The notes under the pieces were generated by a model. The model was given only the letters and a program-made list of their open reading frames with translations, was not told where the DNA came from and searched no databases. From positions 682,001 through 746,000 of the forward strand of contig NC_014760.1 of assembly GCF_000183385.1 (NCBI RefSeq): a DNA stretch of 64,000 nucleotides, read 5' to 3'. Every line of letters starts with the position of its first letter. Positions within the stretch are counted from its first letter, which is position 1. This DNA comes from Mycoplasmopsis bovis PG45 (GTDB taxonomy: Bacteria > Bacillota_I > Bacilli_A > Mycoplasmatales > Metamycoplasmataceae). Positions 11,435 to 22,221 of the stretch are shown here, one piece after another. The position numbers and the translations under genes are program-made.

Positions 11435-12011
11435 AGTTTTGAGTAGAAATTAATTTAATTGCTTCTTCAATCATTTTTTCAATATCATCAGTTGTTGACA
11501 CCTTTGCTAATGCATTATCAATTTGCTTAGTTTTAAAACCTAGCATCTTAAGTGTTTCTTTAGCTTCAGATATTGTGTTGGTTGATACACTTATTTTTGC
11601 AACTTCTTTAGGACTAATCATTTTTGACCATTTAGCCTGTAATTCAGCCACAATCAGCCTTGCCATTCTGGGGTTAAGATATGGAATTTTAATGAGAGCT
11701 TCAACATTGCCTTCTGCTATTAACGCTGATACTTTTTCGAATCCAAAATTTAATATATTGAATGCTGCTTTTGGTCCAATGCCATTAAGAGATATTAAAT
11801 CAACAAATAGTAGTCTTTCTTTAAAATCTTTAAAAGCATATGTTGCATACTGATATTCATTTTTTATTTCAAATAAATACAACTTGCATTTTTGCTTAAC
11901 ATCAACCCTTTCTGGATCTGGCAGTATCAATGAATAACCTATCCCTTGACTTTCAAATATTATGTTTGAGTTATGTTTATGAATTATTTCACCTATTCTA
12001 TATAAAATCAT
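11415..12011 (-). CDS. ruvA: Holliday junction DNA-binding subunit RuvA
   Basis: 198 aa. The OB-fold domain is followed by the helix-hairpin-helix region LISLNGIGPKAAFNILNFG and a second degenerate copy, then a C-terminal three-helix domain (ETLKMLGFKTKQIDNALAKV) that contacts RuvB. The start ATG follows AGGTAAAAA. The length is normal. Confidence 0.95.
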   Translation of the reverse strand: MILYRIGEIIHKHNSNIIFESQGIGYSLILPDPERVDVKQKCKLYLFEIKNEYQYATYAFKDFKERLLFVDLISLNGIGPKAAFNILNFGFEKVSALIAEGNVEALIKIPYLNPRMARLIVAELQAKWSKMISPKEVAKISVSTNTISEAKETLKMLGFKTKQIDNALAKVSTTDDIEKMIEEAIKLISTQNYEPATA

Positions 12012-12063
12012 TTTTTACCTCCAAAACAATATGGCTAAATTGCTAATAATAGTGTCAAAAAAG

Positions 12064-12101
12064 AAAAAAATGGGAAAATTGTCGCATTTTTCCCATTTTG
12101 G
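12064..12101 (-). terminator. Strong hairpin upstream of ruvA, ends tRNA transcript
   Basis: Stem AAAATGGGAAAA with TTTTTCCCATTTT around an eight-base loop. On the minus strand it is followed by TTTTCTTTTTT. It lies about 275 bases past the last tRNA and just before ruvA, so it probably ends the tRNA transcript. Confidence 0.75.
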
Positions 12102-12375
12102 ATGGTTATAAGAATAAAGATAAAAACAATTGAAATATAACAACAAAAAATGAAAATTGTTTTTTAAAGAGAGAGAACATTAATAACACACAATGAAAAA
12201 CACAAGAAAAAAAGAAATATGTAAATAATTACATCAAAGGAAAAATTAAAATGTGTTTATAAACAAAGAAAAAAGAAAGGAGAAATGTGTGTTATTAATT
12301 AAACAATGTATACAATAAACGAACAAATAAAAAGGTGTAAAAAAAACTCTTTTCAGAGTATAAAAAGAGAATTTT
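12102..12375. other. Purine-rich non-coding stretch with long-range inverted repeat
   Basis: No gene of normal size is visible. The stretch contains 14-base inverted arms ATTAATAACACACA (12179-12192) and TGTGTGTTATTAAT (12286-12299), and a smaller hairpin ATGTAAATAATTACAT near 12218. On the plus strand AAAGGAG precedes an ATG that opens only a five-codon frame. It may be trailer RNA of the tRNA operon or a small RNA; nothing proves expression. Confidence 0.4.
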
Positions 12376-12459
12376 GGTGCGCGGGGAGGGACTTGAACCC
12401 TCATGCCGTTAAGCAATAGAGCCTAAATCTATCGTGTCTGCCAATTTCACCACTCGCGC
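12376..12459 (-). tRNA. tRNA-Leu (UAG)
   Basis: The complement starts GCGCGAGTGGTGAAATTGG, has anticodon loop TTTAGGC between ATAGA/TCTAT, a variable arm, the T-loop GGTTCAAGTCC and an encoded CCA. The long variable arm fits Leu. One acceptor pair is A-C. Confidence 0.93.
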
Positions 12460-12467
12460 TCAAATTA

Positions 12468-12543
<76 letters not shown>

Positions 12544-12545
12544 AA

Positions 12546-12621
12546 TGGTGGAGAATGAGGGGCTCGAACCCACGACCTGCGCCTTGTAAGGGCGATGCTC
12601 TCCCAACTGAGCTAATTCTCC
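12546..12621 (-). tRNA. tRNA-Val (UAC)
   Basis: The complement starts GGAGAATTAGCTCAGTTGG. The anticodon loop CTTACAA gives UAC. T-loop GGTTCGAGCCC, encoded CCA. Confidence 0.95.
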
Positions 12622-12624
12622 AAA

Positions 12625-12700
12625 TGGTAGTCTGTACGGGGATCGAACCCGTGCATGCATGGATGAAAACCATGTGTGTTAACCGCTTCACCAACAGACC
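12625..12700 (-). tRNA. tRNA-Glu (UUC)
   Basis: The complement starts GGTCTGTTGGTGAAGCGG. The anticodon loop TTTTCAT gives UUC. T-loop GGTTCGATCCC, encoded CCA. Confidence 0.95.
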
Positions 12701-12705
12701 ATTTA

Positions 12706-12780
12706 TGGCGCCGATTACAAGGATCGAACTTGTGACCAACTGGTTAACAGCCAGCTGCTCTACCGCTGAGCTAAATCGGC
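12706..12780 (-). tRNA. tRNA-Asn (GUU)
   Basis: The complement starts GCCGATTTAGCTCAGCGG. The anticodon loop CTGTTAA gives GUU. T-loop AGTTCGATCCT, discriminator G and encoded CCA. It is first in the order of transcription: Asn-Glu-Val-Thr-Leu. Confidence 0.95.
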
Positions 12781-12896
12781 AACCTGCTTCAACATAAAGC
12801 TTTATTATTATATATCAAAAAATATTTATAAAAAGAAAAAAATATTTATTTGCTTAGCACCTTGAAAATGCATTTTTATTATATAGCAAATTTATT

Positions 12897-12933
12897 AAAA
12901 AATAAGCAGATTGAATTTTTCTGCCTATTTTTT
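12897..12933 (-). terminator. Terminator of large lipoprotein gene
   Basis: The inverted repeat AATAAGCAGA/TCTGCCTATT is flanked by A and T runs. Read on the minus strand, after the stop at 12961, it ends in TTTTTTAATAAA. Confidence 0.7.
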
Positions 12934-12960
12934 GTTACTTATAAACTGTAGGTGCGCTTG

Positions 12961-14820
12961 CTATTTTGGGGTGTTTTGAACAGATTGCTTAAATCCTTCA
13001 ACTAGTTTATCTGCATCTGCAATTTCATGACCATCATGAATAGTTGATCTGTATAATGCTCCATCGATTGCGCCTGCAATTTGACTAGTAGCATCATCAG
13101 TAACTGATGCTTTAACTAAAACTTTATCTTTATTCTTTTCTAGATTTAGTATTGATTGAAGAGAAACTAAAGCACTTCTTAAATTATTTAAAGTAAAGAA
13201 TTTTTTGTTTGCTACTTCTTTTTCAGTTTCGGTAGCGTTAGGTTTCTTTTCGATTTCTCTTACTTCTTTAAGAAGTCTTTCGATTTCATCTTTCATTCAT
13301 TTTTCATTAGCATCACTAATTACATCTTTAAGTGGCATTATGTATCCAGATAACTTAGCAAATGTTTTCCAGTTTTCTTCTTCTGTTCCAGTGTGAGTGT
13401 TTTTTCCTGTGTATAGTCATGATAAGAATTTCTTAGTAGCCCTGTTTTCAGGTGTATTAGTGTCTCTTTCTTTAGATGTGTCAACAGCCAAAATACTTGA
13501 TCCACCTTCAGCAAAAATTTGATCTTTGCCTTCAGACATTAATGTAAGTTGTGGTAATAAATAAACATCTTCAAACTTAGCATTATTTTTTTCAAAGTCT
13601 TTAACTAGTGTTCCATCTTTTAATTTTGAAAATAGTTTTCTAGACACACTTGAAAGCATTCTTTGATTAGTTCCAACACTAGCTAAAATGCTAATAGCGC
13701 TCTTAAATTCACGAATGTTTCATGAACCTCATTCTTGTATCCCATGTTCCATATACTTAATTGATGAAAATACTTTGCTATTTTCGTTAACTTTCTTTAC
13801 ATGTCTTTTAATTGACTTAGTTGTATATGTATCTCATAATTCTTTAAATATTTTTACATATTCAGGATTATTTGGAAGATTGTATTCAACACGTGTTGGC
13901 TTCTTTTGATCGCCAGTTAAAACTAATTTTCAAATGACATCGTTTTCAGTTTTTCCAATTCTAGACTTAAACTCTTTTAAAAATGCTTGAGCATTGTAGT
14001 CAATTGATAAAACTTCACCAGTGATTGTGTCAGCGTCAACTTTACTTTGATCTAATGTTGTTCCATCATGAAATTTAACAGCTAATTCACGTATTTTTTC
14101 CATTGATTTAAAGGTCTTTTCGTCAACTTTAAAACCTTTAAATGGTTCACCTTCTTTGAGTTTTAGTGCTCTTCAAATGCTTTTTTCTGGTAAGTCATTA
14201 CCTTTGCCAGGTTGTGCTGCTTCTTTAGCTCTTTTTGGAATATCTGCAGTTCAGTCAACTTCTCCTTTACCATCTTCAATCATTTTAAGCATAAAGTAAA
14301 GTGCATCTAAATTAAATGCCAATGCATCTGTGTCAGCATTATCAAAAGGTATGTTGTAAACTCTAGATTTATCTGCTTGACCTGATAATATAGAGTGTAG
14401 ATCAGCTATGCTTTGATTAAATATATCTTTTTTAATTCCAACATCACTAAGGTCCATTAATCTGTTATATTGGTTAATTACGTATGCGCCAGATTGAGCA
14501 CCAAGAATAATGTTTGGAACATCCTTAAAGTTTCCTGATTCTATATTGTCTTTTGCTCTTCTAGCTAAAACAAATTCTGATGTTGTATTATGATCATCAG
14601 CATAAGACATCTTAACAGGCATAAAATCTTTTTGGCCTTTAAATGTTTTGTTGTAATACTCTGCAAAAGGTGCTAATCCACCAGAAAGAGGTCATGATTT
14701 ACGGTGACCTATTTGAAATACTATAGATTTTGTTTCATTACCGTCCCCACATTTAGCAGCAACTATTGGTGCTAATGCCATTAGTGGAGCTATTCCTCAT
14801 AGTAGTTTTTTTGCCTTCAT
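12961..14820 (-). CDS. Large lipoprotein, paralogue of the binding lipoprotein at position 1
   Basis: 619 aa lipoprotein. The signal peptide MKAKKLLWGIAPLMALAP ends in VAAKC, with Lys before the lipidated Cys, a form seen in M. bovis/M. agalactiae lipoproteins. Residues about 65-160 (NIILGAQSGAYVINQYNRLMDLSD) closely match the lipoprotein at 1-732, including the later FDNADTDALAFNLD versus FDNLDVDAVVYNLE. It resembles an extracytoplasmic binding protein but has no transporter genes beside it. Several TGA Trp codons lie inside. It is monocistronic, with a terminator below and tRNAs beyond. Function unknown; an extra binding protein for the importer is possible. Confidence 0.85.
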
Positions 14821-14985
14821 TTAAAACCTCATTACAAATAAATAAAATAATTAGAAACTAATTATCTAAATATATATTTTAAAACTTATGCAAAATTAAT
14901 TGCTTGAATGTGGAATTATCCATATTTTTAGCCTTAATTTGTGCTATTTTTAGCATTTTTGAAAGAACTAGCTAATTTTAAGAAA

Positions 14986-15012
14986 ATAAAAAGGCATATT
15001 GCCTTCTTTAAA
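14986..15012 (-). terminator. lspA terminator
   Basis: Stem AAAGGCATATTGCCTT around positions 14989-15006. On the minus strand it is followed by TTTTTATTTTC. It lies directly after the lspA stop codon at 15015. Confidence 0.75.
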
Positions 15013-15014
15013 AT

Positions 15015-15737
15015 TTAATTAGCTTTATTAGCACTATTAGCTTGTTCTAAAACAACAGGATCAACCAATAATTCATTAATCATATTTTCTTCATATAAGT
15101 CTTCTTTATTAGGCAATAAGAATGTTTTGACTAACACAGCAATTGCCATAAATATTGCTGCACCTATAATGTAAGTGTCTGCAAAATTAAATGTTCCTAG
15201 TTCTCTATTTGATCACTTTTCAATAAATGGTGAAAATATAATATCTTTAACTGTGTTATTAAATCTCATTCTGTCAATGAAATTACCTATGTCGCCTGCC
15301 GCTACTGCAGCACATAAAACAATCATTAAATTTGTTTTTACAAAAAGCGGGATTGTTAACAAGAAAACGAATAAAAGAATGCTAGTAAAATGGATGAAAT
15401 TAAAAGTTGCATTAGAAAGCTGACCGAATCTAGAAAAAATGGTAACACCATGGTGGGCAACTGACCTAAATCCAATTATTCCATAGTCAAATACTACTGT
15501 AGGATCTCCCCTAAACCCTGAAGAAGCACTAGGATCAGGAACTGGATAAAAATAAACATTTTTAGTTACTTGATCAATTACTAATAAAATTACAAATGTT
15601 ACTATAAATATGGCATATTTGATTAATATTGATGTGTAATTTGTCTTTATGTAAACTTTTCAAGAACTATAAAATGTTTTAATTCTCTGTATAAAAGTTT
15701 CTTTGTTTTCTTTTTTGTTTCTCATATTATTTTCCAT
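15015..15737 (-). CDS. lspA: Lipoprotein signal peptidase (signal peptidase II)
   Basis: 240 aa inner-membrane aspartyl protease that cleaves prolipoproteins before the lipidated Cys. The catalytic regions are AAVAAGDIGNFIDRM (Asp) and FNFADTYIIG (Asp), with four membrane helices. It is longer than the usual 160 aa because of cytoplasmic N- and C-terminal extensions. ATG 15737 overlaps the ileS stop; an alternative ATG four codons in (15725) would remove the overlap. Its client lipoproteins are numerous in this window. Confidence 0.92.
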
Positions 15738-18405
15738 TTATTTTTTGTACTATTTTATAACATAATGGGCATAAATTGTCTTTGATTTGAGCTGGAGCAA
15801 AGTGGTTTCAACATCTATTACACTTTACTGAATTAAATGATTCAACTTTAGAAACATTTCCAAATTCGATTACTCCTACCATTAATAGTTGTTTAAGATC
15901 ATATCCCTTGATTAATTCGCTAGGATTTTTAATTGTCACTTTAGCTTCATTGGTTCTCTTAATTAAACCATTTTTAATAGCGTTTTCTAATAGTAAATTA
16001 ACTTCATCTTTTAAAACAAAAAACTCATCTCACTCTTTTAAAACATTTGCATCATATTTCTTAACTACATCAAAGCTTTCTAAGTGAATGCTTTCTAGTT
16101 TATTTATTTTATTAAAATGCATATATGCATCTTCAGCTGTAGTTGGAATAATAGGTGCTATTGCTTTAATCAAAAAGTTAGTTATATCATAAAAGTTTGC
16201 TAAAGTCATCATTCTTTCATTAGAATTAAACTCGTGCACGTATAAAATATCTTTTGTTATGTTTAAATAGAAGCTAGATAATTCAACAACATATTTATTT
16301 ATGGTCTTTATAACATTAGAAAAGTTATACTCATCATATGCCTTATAAACTTTTTCTTTAATTAATTCAAGCTCATTCATTATATATTGATGAATGCCAG
16401 TTCTTTTAACTGATTCATCATATTCATAGCCATTTAGGTTTCCTAATAAAAACTTAATTGTGTTACGTATCTTACGATAAATTTCACTGTTTTGATTAAT
16501 GATTTCATCACTAATATTAACATCATTAGTATATTCAGCATTAGCTACTCAAAGTCTTAAAATATCTGCACCATATTTCTTTATAACCTTAAGTGGGTCA
16601 ACAACATTGCCCTTAGATTTAGACATCTTTTCGCCTTTTGAATCTAAAACAAAACCATGACTAACTATTTGTTTATATGGACTTTTATGAGTATAGGCTA
16701 CTGAATTAATCAATGATGAATTGAATCATCCACGATACTGGTCGCTTCCTTCTAGATATAAATCATATGGAGGTTTTAAGTTCTTATCAATTTCAACAGC
16801 TAATGATGTAGTTCCTGAATCAAATCAGACATCCATAATGTCCATTTCTTTGCTATAGCCATTATTTCTAAATTCTTCAGGTAATAATTCATCAACCTCT
16901 TTTTCTCATCAAATATCAGTCCCGTGCTTTTCAACTAAATCAATTACATAGTCAAAAATTGCTGAATTTATAATTGGCTTACCATCTTTATCATAAAAGA
17001 TAATAATAGGCACACCTCAGGTTCTTTGCCGGCTGATTGTTCAGTCTTTTCTTTCGCTTATCATATTAATTAAGCGTTTTTTAGCTCATTCAGGATAAGT
17101 ATTTATACTTTCTAATTCTTTTAGTAATTGCTGCTTAATTTTTTCAATTGAAACAAATCACTGTGGTGTTCCACGAAATAAAATAGGTTTATGTGTTCTT
17201 CAGTCGTGAGGGTAAGAGTGTCTAATAGTGCCTTTTGCTAATAAGGCTGATTTGCTGATTAATTCATCAAAAATTTGAGCATTTGCTTTTTCATAAAACA
17301 TGCCTTTATAATTGCCAGCTTGCTCATTAAGCACACCATCGTCTTCAACATGCATAATCATTTCTAATGAATTAAGTGTTCCTATTTGAAAGTCATCTTC
17401 ACCAAATAATGGAGCAATGTGAACTAATCCTGAACCGCTTTCCAAACTTACATGGTGTCCAATAACAACTGGGCAAACTAAATTATTTAAAACACTTCTA
17501 TATTTAATGTTAATTAATTCACTGGCATTAAAGTCAATTGTAACCTTAGCTTCATCAAAGTGGCAGACTTCAATAAATTTATTAGCTAATTCCTTAGCAA
17601 CAATATAGCCTTGATTGTTGTGTTCAACTCTGCAATATGTAAAGTTTTCACCAATTGCCACAGCAGCATTAGCTAAAAGTGTTCATGGAGTAGTAGTCCA
17701 GATTACTAATTTATCGCCATTTTTTACTTTCTGTGAGCCGTTTTTGTCCACAATTTCCAATGCAACATAAATTGAAGGGCTATCAACATCATAATATTCA
17801 ACTTCTGCCTCTGCTAAAGCAGTTTGACTAGAAGGAGATCAATAAACAGGTTTAAGACCTTTATAGACTAAACCATCTAACACCATTTTCTTGAATAATC
17901 TTAATTGGGCAGCTTCAAATTTAGGTTCTTTAGTCTTATAAATGTGTTTAAAATCAGTTAATAATTGCAAACTCTTAAATTGAGAGATTTGATTTTCAAT
18001 TTGAGCATCTGCATATTCAGAAGCTCTTTTCCTTAACTCAATAGGTGAAATAACTTTGTAATTAATTTTTGCATCAGTAAGCATTTTAAGTTCTATTGGC
18101 AATCCATGGGTATCTCATCCTGGAACATATGGAGAATAAAACCCGCGCATTGATTTATAACGAACAATAATGTCTTTTAGAATCTTATTTAATGCATGAC
18201 CAATGTGAATGCTGCCATTTGCATAAGGTGGACCATCATGAAGTATGAATGGAGTGTTATTTTTATTTTTCTCTAAAACCTTAGCATATAAATTATTTTG
18301 CTCCCACTTTTCCCTAAAAAGTGGTTCTTTAACAGTAAGATTTGCCCGCATTTCAAAATTAGTCTTAGGCATATTTAGTGTTTCTTTATAATCTATCTCT
18401 GGCAT
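15727..18405 (-). CDS. ileS: Isoleucyl-tRNA synthetase
   Basis: 892 aa class I synthetase. The HIGH motif appears as [11 protein letters not shown] near residue 60, KMSKS as [10 protein letters not shown] in the middle, and a C-terminal zinc finger KCNRCW...LCPLCYK ends the protein. The tRNA-binding and editing domains (WTTTPWT-like region) lie between. Many TGA Trp codons break the frame if read as stop. It is cotranscribed with lspA, as in many Firmicutes. No T-box leader was recognised in the 240 bases upstream. Confidence 0.97.
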
Positions 18406-18605
18406 ATTGCTCCCTATGAATAATAAGTTTGATAATTATATTAAACTTGCTACATAAACTTATTATAAGTTTATGAATTATATAAAAAATTAATTTTATA
18501 TAAATTTAAATTATTGCTTGCATATTATATTTTGTTATTTAGTAATGACTAATTTGACTGTTTTATAGGATTGTAAGGTACAATCACAAGGTTTATTAAA
18601 CTATA

Positions 18606-18643
18606 AAAAAATAGAGCTCACTTTTAAGTGGGCTCAGTTTAAA
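18606..18643 (-). terminator. pyrG terminator
   Basis: Stem GAGCCCACTT/AAGTGAGCTC read on the minus strand, followed by TATTTTTTTATAG, just below the pyrG stop codon. Confidence 0.85.
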
Positions 18644-18644
18644 T

Positions 18645-20264
18645 TTATTTATTTTGCTTATTTTCTCAGGTCTTAGCTAAGAATGAATCAAATAATGGAT
18701 TTGATTTAAGTACCTGTGTTGTAAATTCAGGATGATATTGCACACCTAAATAAAATGGATGATTTTTGACTTCACATATTTCAGCAACATTTAAGTCAGG
18801 ATGAATACCCGAGAAAGTAAATTCATGATCTTCTAATAATGTTCTGTATTTATCTGTTACTTCATATCTGTGTCTATGGCGTTCATAAAACACAGCTTTT
18901 CCATAAATTTCTTGTGCAAGTGTGCCATTTTTGGCTTTGATTTTATCCTCACCAAGTCTAAGTGTACCACCAATATTCATTGTATCACCATTTTCATAAA
19001 ATGGAGTTAGTACAAATTCTTGCTCTCTTGATTGGTCTGCAAATTCTTTGCTAGTTGCATTTGTAATACCTATATTTCTGGCTTGAGCTACTGTCATGGC
19101 TTGAAAACCTAGGCAAATTCCTAATGTAGGAATTTTATTACTGCGGGTATATTGTGCTAAATTTACTTTTGCCTCAAAGCCTCTTACTCCAAAGCCTGGT
19201 AGAATAACTACACCATCATAGCCATCTAATTCTGAGTTAATATTATCAGAAGTTATTTTTTCCGAATCAACTAATTTATAGGTTAATTCGATATTTTGAT
19301 GAGCTGAAGCAATCTTAAGTGATGAAATAATTGATAAGTATGCATCTTCTAAGCCAGTGTACTTACCCACCAATAAAAGATTTAGTGGCTTGCATCTTTT
19401 TGAAATGTATTTGTTTGCAAATTCTTTTCAAGGGGCATTTGCTTCATAGTCAATAGACTTATCTATTTTAAAATGTTTATAAATAATTTGTAATATGCCA
19501 CTTGATTCTAAAAATAGTGGAATTTCATAAATATTAGCTTTATCAGGAATATTAATTACATTTTCAGGTTTCACAAAAGCATTTGCACTTACTTTTTGAA
19601 TAATTGAAGTGTCAATACCTTCTTGTGAGCGTAGTAATAATAAATTTGGGTTGATGCCAAATGATCTTAAAGATGAAATTGAAACTTGGCTAGGTTTAGA
19701 TTTATATTCATTAGATGCTGAAAGATAAGGCACAAAAGCTAAGTGAGAAAACATAACATTTTCAGGATATAAACTAGCAAATTTTGAAATTGCATAAATA
19801 TATGGGCTTGATTCTAAGTCTCCCACAGTCCCACCAATTTCAATAAGCATAAAGTCAGGATCTTTTTGCTTAGCTAAGTTTAGAATAATTGAAATAATTT
19901 CGTCAATGACATGAGGAACTATTTGCACAGTTTTGCCGTTATAATCTCCCCGGCGTTCTTTTTCTAAAATTCTAGTAAAAATTCTTCCAGTTGTAAAGTT
20001 CGACTCTTTAGTTAGCTTTATACCAATAAATCTTTCATAGTGTCCTATGTCTAAATCAGTTTCACCACCATCACTAGTTACATAAACCTCACCATGCTCT
20101 AATGGATTCATAACACCTGGATCAATATTTAAATATGGATCTAATTTAAGCACAAAAATGTTAAAGCCTTGAGCTTTTAATAAGTTTCCAACACTAGCAG
20201 CTGTAACACCTTTTCCAAGTCCGCTTAAAACACCACCTGTTGTAAAAATAAATTTAGTTTTCAT
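18645..20264 (-). CDS. pyrG: CTP synthase
   Basis: 539 aa. The N-terminal amidoligase starts MKTKFIFTTGGVLSGLGKGV with the P-loop-like GLGKG, followed by DPYLNIDPGVMNPLEHGEV. The C-terminal glutaminase has the nucleophile region LGICLGFQAM and the His/Glu pair in YHPEFTTQ. It converts UTP to CTP with glutamine. TGA codons at about 19374-19427 and 18666 are Trp, so the stop is at 18645. Confidence 0.97.
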
Positions 20265-20324
20265 ATATACCTCATTAATACATATAGTATTTTACTTAAA
20301 TTGTTTACTTTAGGGCTAAAAAGC

Positions 20325-20349
20325 ATTAAAAAAAGCCCTTAGGGCATAT
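20325..20349 (-). terminator. Terminator of second tRNA operon
   Basis: GCCCTAAGGGC followed by TTTTTTTAATGC on the minus strand, seven bases past tRNA-Phe. Confidence 0.85.
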
Positions 20350-20355
20350 TTGATA

Positions 20356-20431
20356 TGGTGGCTCCGGCAGGAATCGAACCAGCGACACACGGAGCTTCAA
20401 TCCGTTGCTCTACCTACTGAGCTACAGAGCC
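20356..20431 (-). tRNA. tRNA-Phe (GAA)
   Basis: The complement starts GGCTCTGTAGCTCAGTAGG. The anticodon loop TTGAAGC gives GAA. Encoded CCA. Confidence 0.95.
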
Positions 20432-20435
20432 ATTA

Positions 20436-20512
20436 TGGCGGTCCAGACGGGAATTGAACCCGCGATCTCCTCCGTGACAGGGAGGCGTATTAAACCACTT
20501 TACCACTGGACC
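20436..20512 (-). tRNA. tRNA-Asp (GUC)
   Basis: The complement starts GGTCCAGTGGTAAAGTGG. The anticodon loop CTGTCAC gives GUC. Discriminator G and encoded CCA. Confidence 0.95.
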
Positions 20513-20516
20513 AAAT

Positions 20517-20592
20517 TGGTGGCGGAGGCTGGATTCGAACCAGCGATTTCAAGGTTATGAGCCTTGCGAGATGCCAACTTCTCCACTCCGCG
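20517..20592 (-). tRNA. Initiator tRNA-fMet (CAU)
   Basis: The complement starts CGCGGAGTGGAGAAGTTGG and ends CTCCGCCACCA. The first base pair is mismatched (C1 with C72), the mark of initiator tRNAs. The anticodon loop CTCATAA gives CAU. Confidence 0.93.
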
Positions 20593-20622
20593 ATATAAAG
20601 TTTTTTTGTTTTAAAGAGCAAA

Positions 20623-20715
20623 TGGCGGGTGATGAGGGATTCGAACCCCCGCGGGCCGTGAAGCCCCTGCTAGTTTTCAAGACTAGTCCCTTCAGCCAGA
20701 CTTGGGTAATCACCC
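20623..20715 (-). tRNA. tRNA-Ser (UGA)
   Basis: The complement starts GGGTGATTACCCAAGTCTGG. The anticodon loop CTTGAAA gives UGA. A long variable arm (GGGGCTTCACGGCCC) and encoded CCA follow. Confidence 0.94.
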
Positions 20716-20716
20716 G

Positions 20717-20792
20717 TGGTGGACCTAACTGGATTCGAACCAGTAGCCAACCGGTTATGAGCCGGTTGCTCTAACCGTTGAGCTATAGGTCC
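20717..20792 (-). tRNA. tRNA-Ile2 (CAU, lysidine-modified) or Met
   Basis: The complement starts GGACCTATAGCTCAACGG with anticodon stem-loop GGCTCATAACC. The GGACCT acceptor stem resembles Bacillus tRNA-Ile2, in which C34 becomes lysidine and reads AUA. This assignment rests on recalled similarity; elongator Met is the alternative. Confidence 0.85.
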
Positions 20793-20818
20793 TTCAGTTA
20801 GATACTTTTTCCATATAA

Positions 20819-20895
20819 TGGTAGCGTCGAAGAGAGTCGAACTCTTGACCTTTCGGGTATGAACCGAATGCTCTAACCAACTGAGCTACAACGCC
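20819..20895 (-). tRNA. Elongator tRNA-Met (CAU)
   Basis: The complement starts GGCGTTGTAGCTCAGTTGG with anticodon arm GGTTCATACCC, giving CAU. The normal first pair and the operon position between Ala and Ile2 fit elongator Met. Confidence 0.92.
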
Positions 20896-20902
20896 ATAAA
20901 AA

Positions 20903-20979
20903 TGGTGGAGGATATGGGATTCGAACCCACCACCTCCTGCGTGCAAGGCAGGCGCTCTAGCCAAATGAGCTAATCCCCC
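20903..20979 (-). tRNA. tRNA-Ala (UGC)
   Basis: The complement starts GGGGGATTAGCTCATTTGG. The anticodon loop CTTGCAC gives UGC. Encoded CCA. Confidence 0.95.
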
Positions 20980-20980
20980 A

Positions 20981-21057
20981 TGGTGAAGAAGACAGGATTT
21001 GAACCTGCGACCACTACGTCCCAAACGTAGCGCTCTGCCAAGCTGAGCTACTTCTCC
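20981..21057 (-). tRNA. tRNA-Pro (UGG)
   Basis: The complement starts GGAGAAGTAGCTCAGCTTGG. The anticodon loop TTTGGGA gives UGG. It is first in transcription order: Pro-Ala-Met-Ile-Ser-fMet-Asp-Phe. Confidence 0.95.
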
Positions 21058-21534
21058 GCTTTTTTTGGCTAGTGTTTAAAAAGCAATATTATTATACATT
21101 AGAAAAAATAAATGAAAAGCAGATTTTTATTTTTTTTAAATACTGTTGTTGTTTATAAATTCTGTAGCAAAAACTTGGCTAAATACAATTATAAGTTATG
21201 TTTTTTCTGTTCATAATAAAATGTTGAAACTTGTTAAGGCGGACTAAAAATATTTTTTGTATTGCTTATCACCAAAACACTTTTAAATAAGCATACTAAT
21301 ATATTTTCATTTGTTATGAATTAATTACCTTTTTTCATCATTTAAAAAGCAAATGATTTTTTTTAAACCTTCTTTATAATTCAATTAGGAACTTTTATAT
21401 TTATTTTAGCTCATATTGTATTAATTTATGCTAGTATCAAACTAAACTATACAATTAAGAATTTACAATTGATATAATAATGATACATATTATGTGGTCT
21501 CTAGTTAATATTAAGAAATAGTGAGGCGATTTTA
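21058..21534. promoter_or_regulatory. Divergent promoter region before the hsd locus
   Basis: This 477-base A/T-rich gap separates the tRNA operon (-) from hsdR (+). A TATAAT box at 21473-21478 lies 57 bases before the hsdR ATG and is a good -10 candidate; no clear -35 is seen. GTGAGGCGA before the ATG is a weak ribosome site. No gene is visible here. Confidence 0.45.
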
Positions 21535-22188
21535 ATGATTAAAAAAAGTAAAATGTCAGAAGAAGATATCAAGATAAAATTCATAAATCCTATACTCGAA
21601 AAAAAAGGATGAGAAATTGGCAAAAATCTTAGTACTGAATATAACTTTACTGATGGATCCATTAAAATTTTACCAGATAGAAAAACTTTAAGATCTGAAA
21701 GAAAGATTGCTGATTACTTTCTCTATTATAATAATGTAGCATTAGCTGTTATTGAGGCTAAAAACAATACTAAATCACCTAGTCATGGTCTACAACAAGC
21801 AATTGGATATGCCGACATATTAAAATGTGACTTTGCTTATTCTACTAACGGTGACAGTTTTGTAGAACTTGACAAGATTACAGGCAAACAAAGAGACCTA
21901 AAGTTAGAAGATTTTCCTACTGTTGATGAATTAATAGAGAGACATAAACAAGAAAAAAGTATAAGTAATGATGAATGAGAAGCAGTATCAACCCCTAACT
22001 ATTATGTTCAAGGTTTTAGTACAGCTAGATATTATCAAGATAATGTAATAAATAAAGTTGTTCAAGAAATAGTCAAAGGTAGAAAAAGGCTAATGTTTGT
22101 TATGGCTACCGGTACTGGAAAAACTTTTGTTGCTTCTCAAATAATTCATAAACTTATTACAAGAAAAATAAAAAAAAGAGTTCTCTTC
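21535..22188 (+). pseudogene. hsdR: Type I restriction enzyme HsdR, 5' part (interrupted by IS)
   Basis: N-terminal 218 codons of the restriction and translocation subunit. The nuclease domain shows ADYFLYYNNVALAVIEAKN (the D...ExK motif), then FVMATGTGKTFVASQII is Walker A of the SF2 helicase. Translation stops at a TAA created by the IS junction (22189-22191). Removing the IS and one copy of the 3-bp target duplication rejoins the frame exactly to the part at 23530-25224, giving 781 aa. Confidence 0.93.
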
Positions 22189-22221
22189 TAAACTAGGACA
22201 ATAAAAATAGACATTAAATTT

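Noticed and set aside
18406-18605. T-box or other riboswitch before ileS
   Set aside because: No T-box sequence (TGGNACC) or specifier hairpin found upstream of the ileS ATG.
20571-21024. Open frames over the second tRNA cluster
   Set aside because: Translations of tRNA genes, not proteins.
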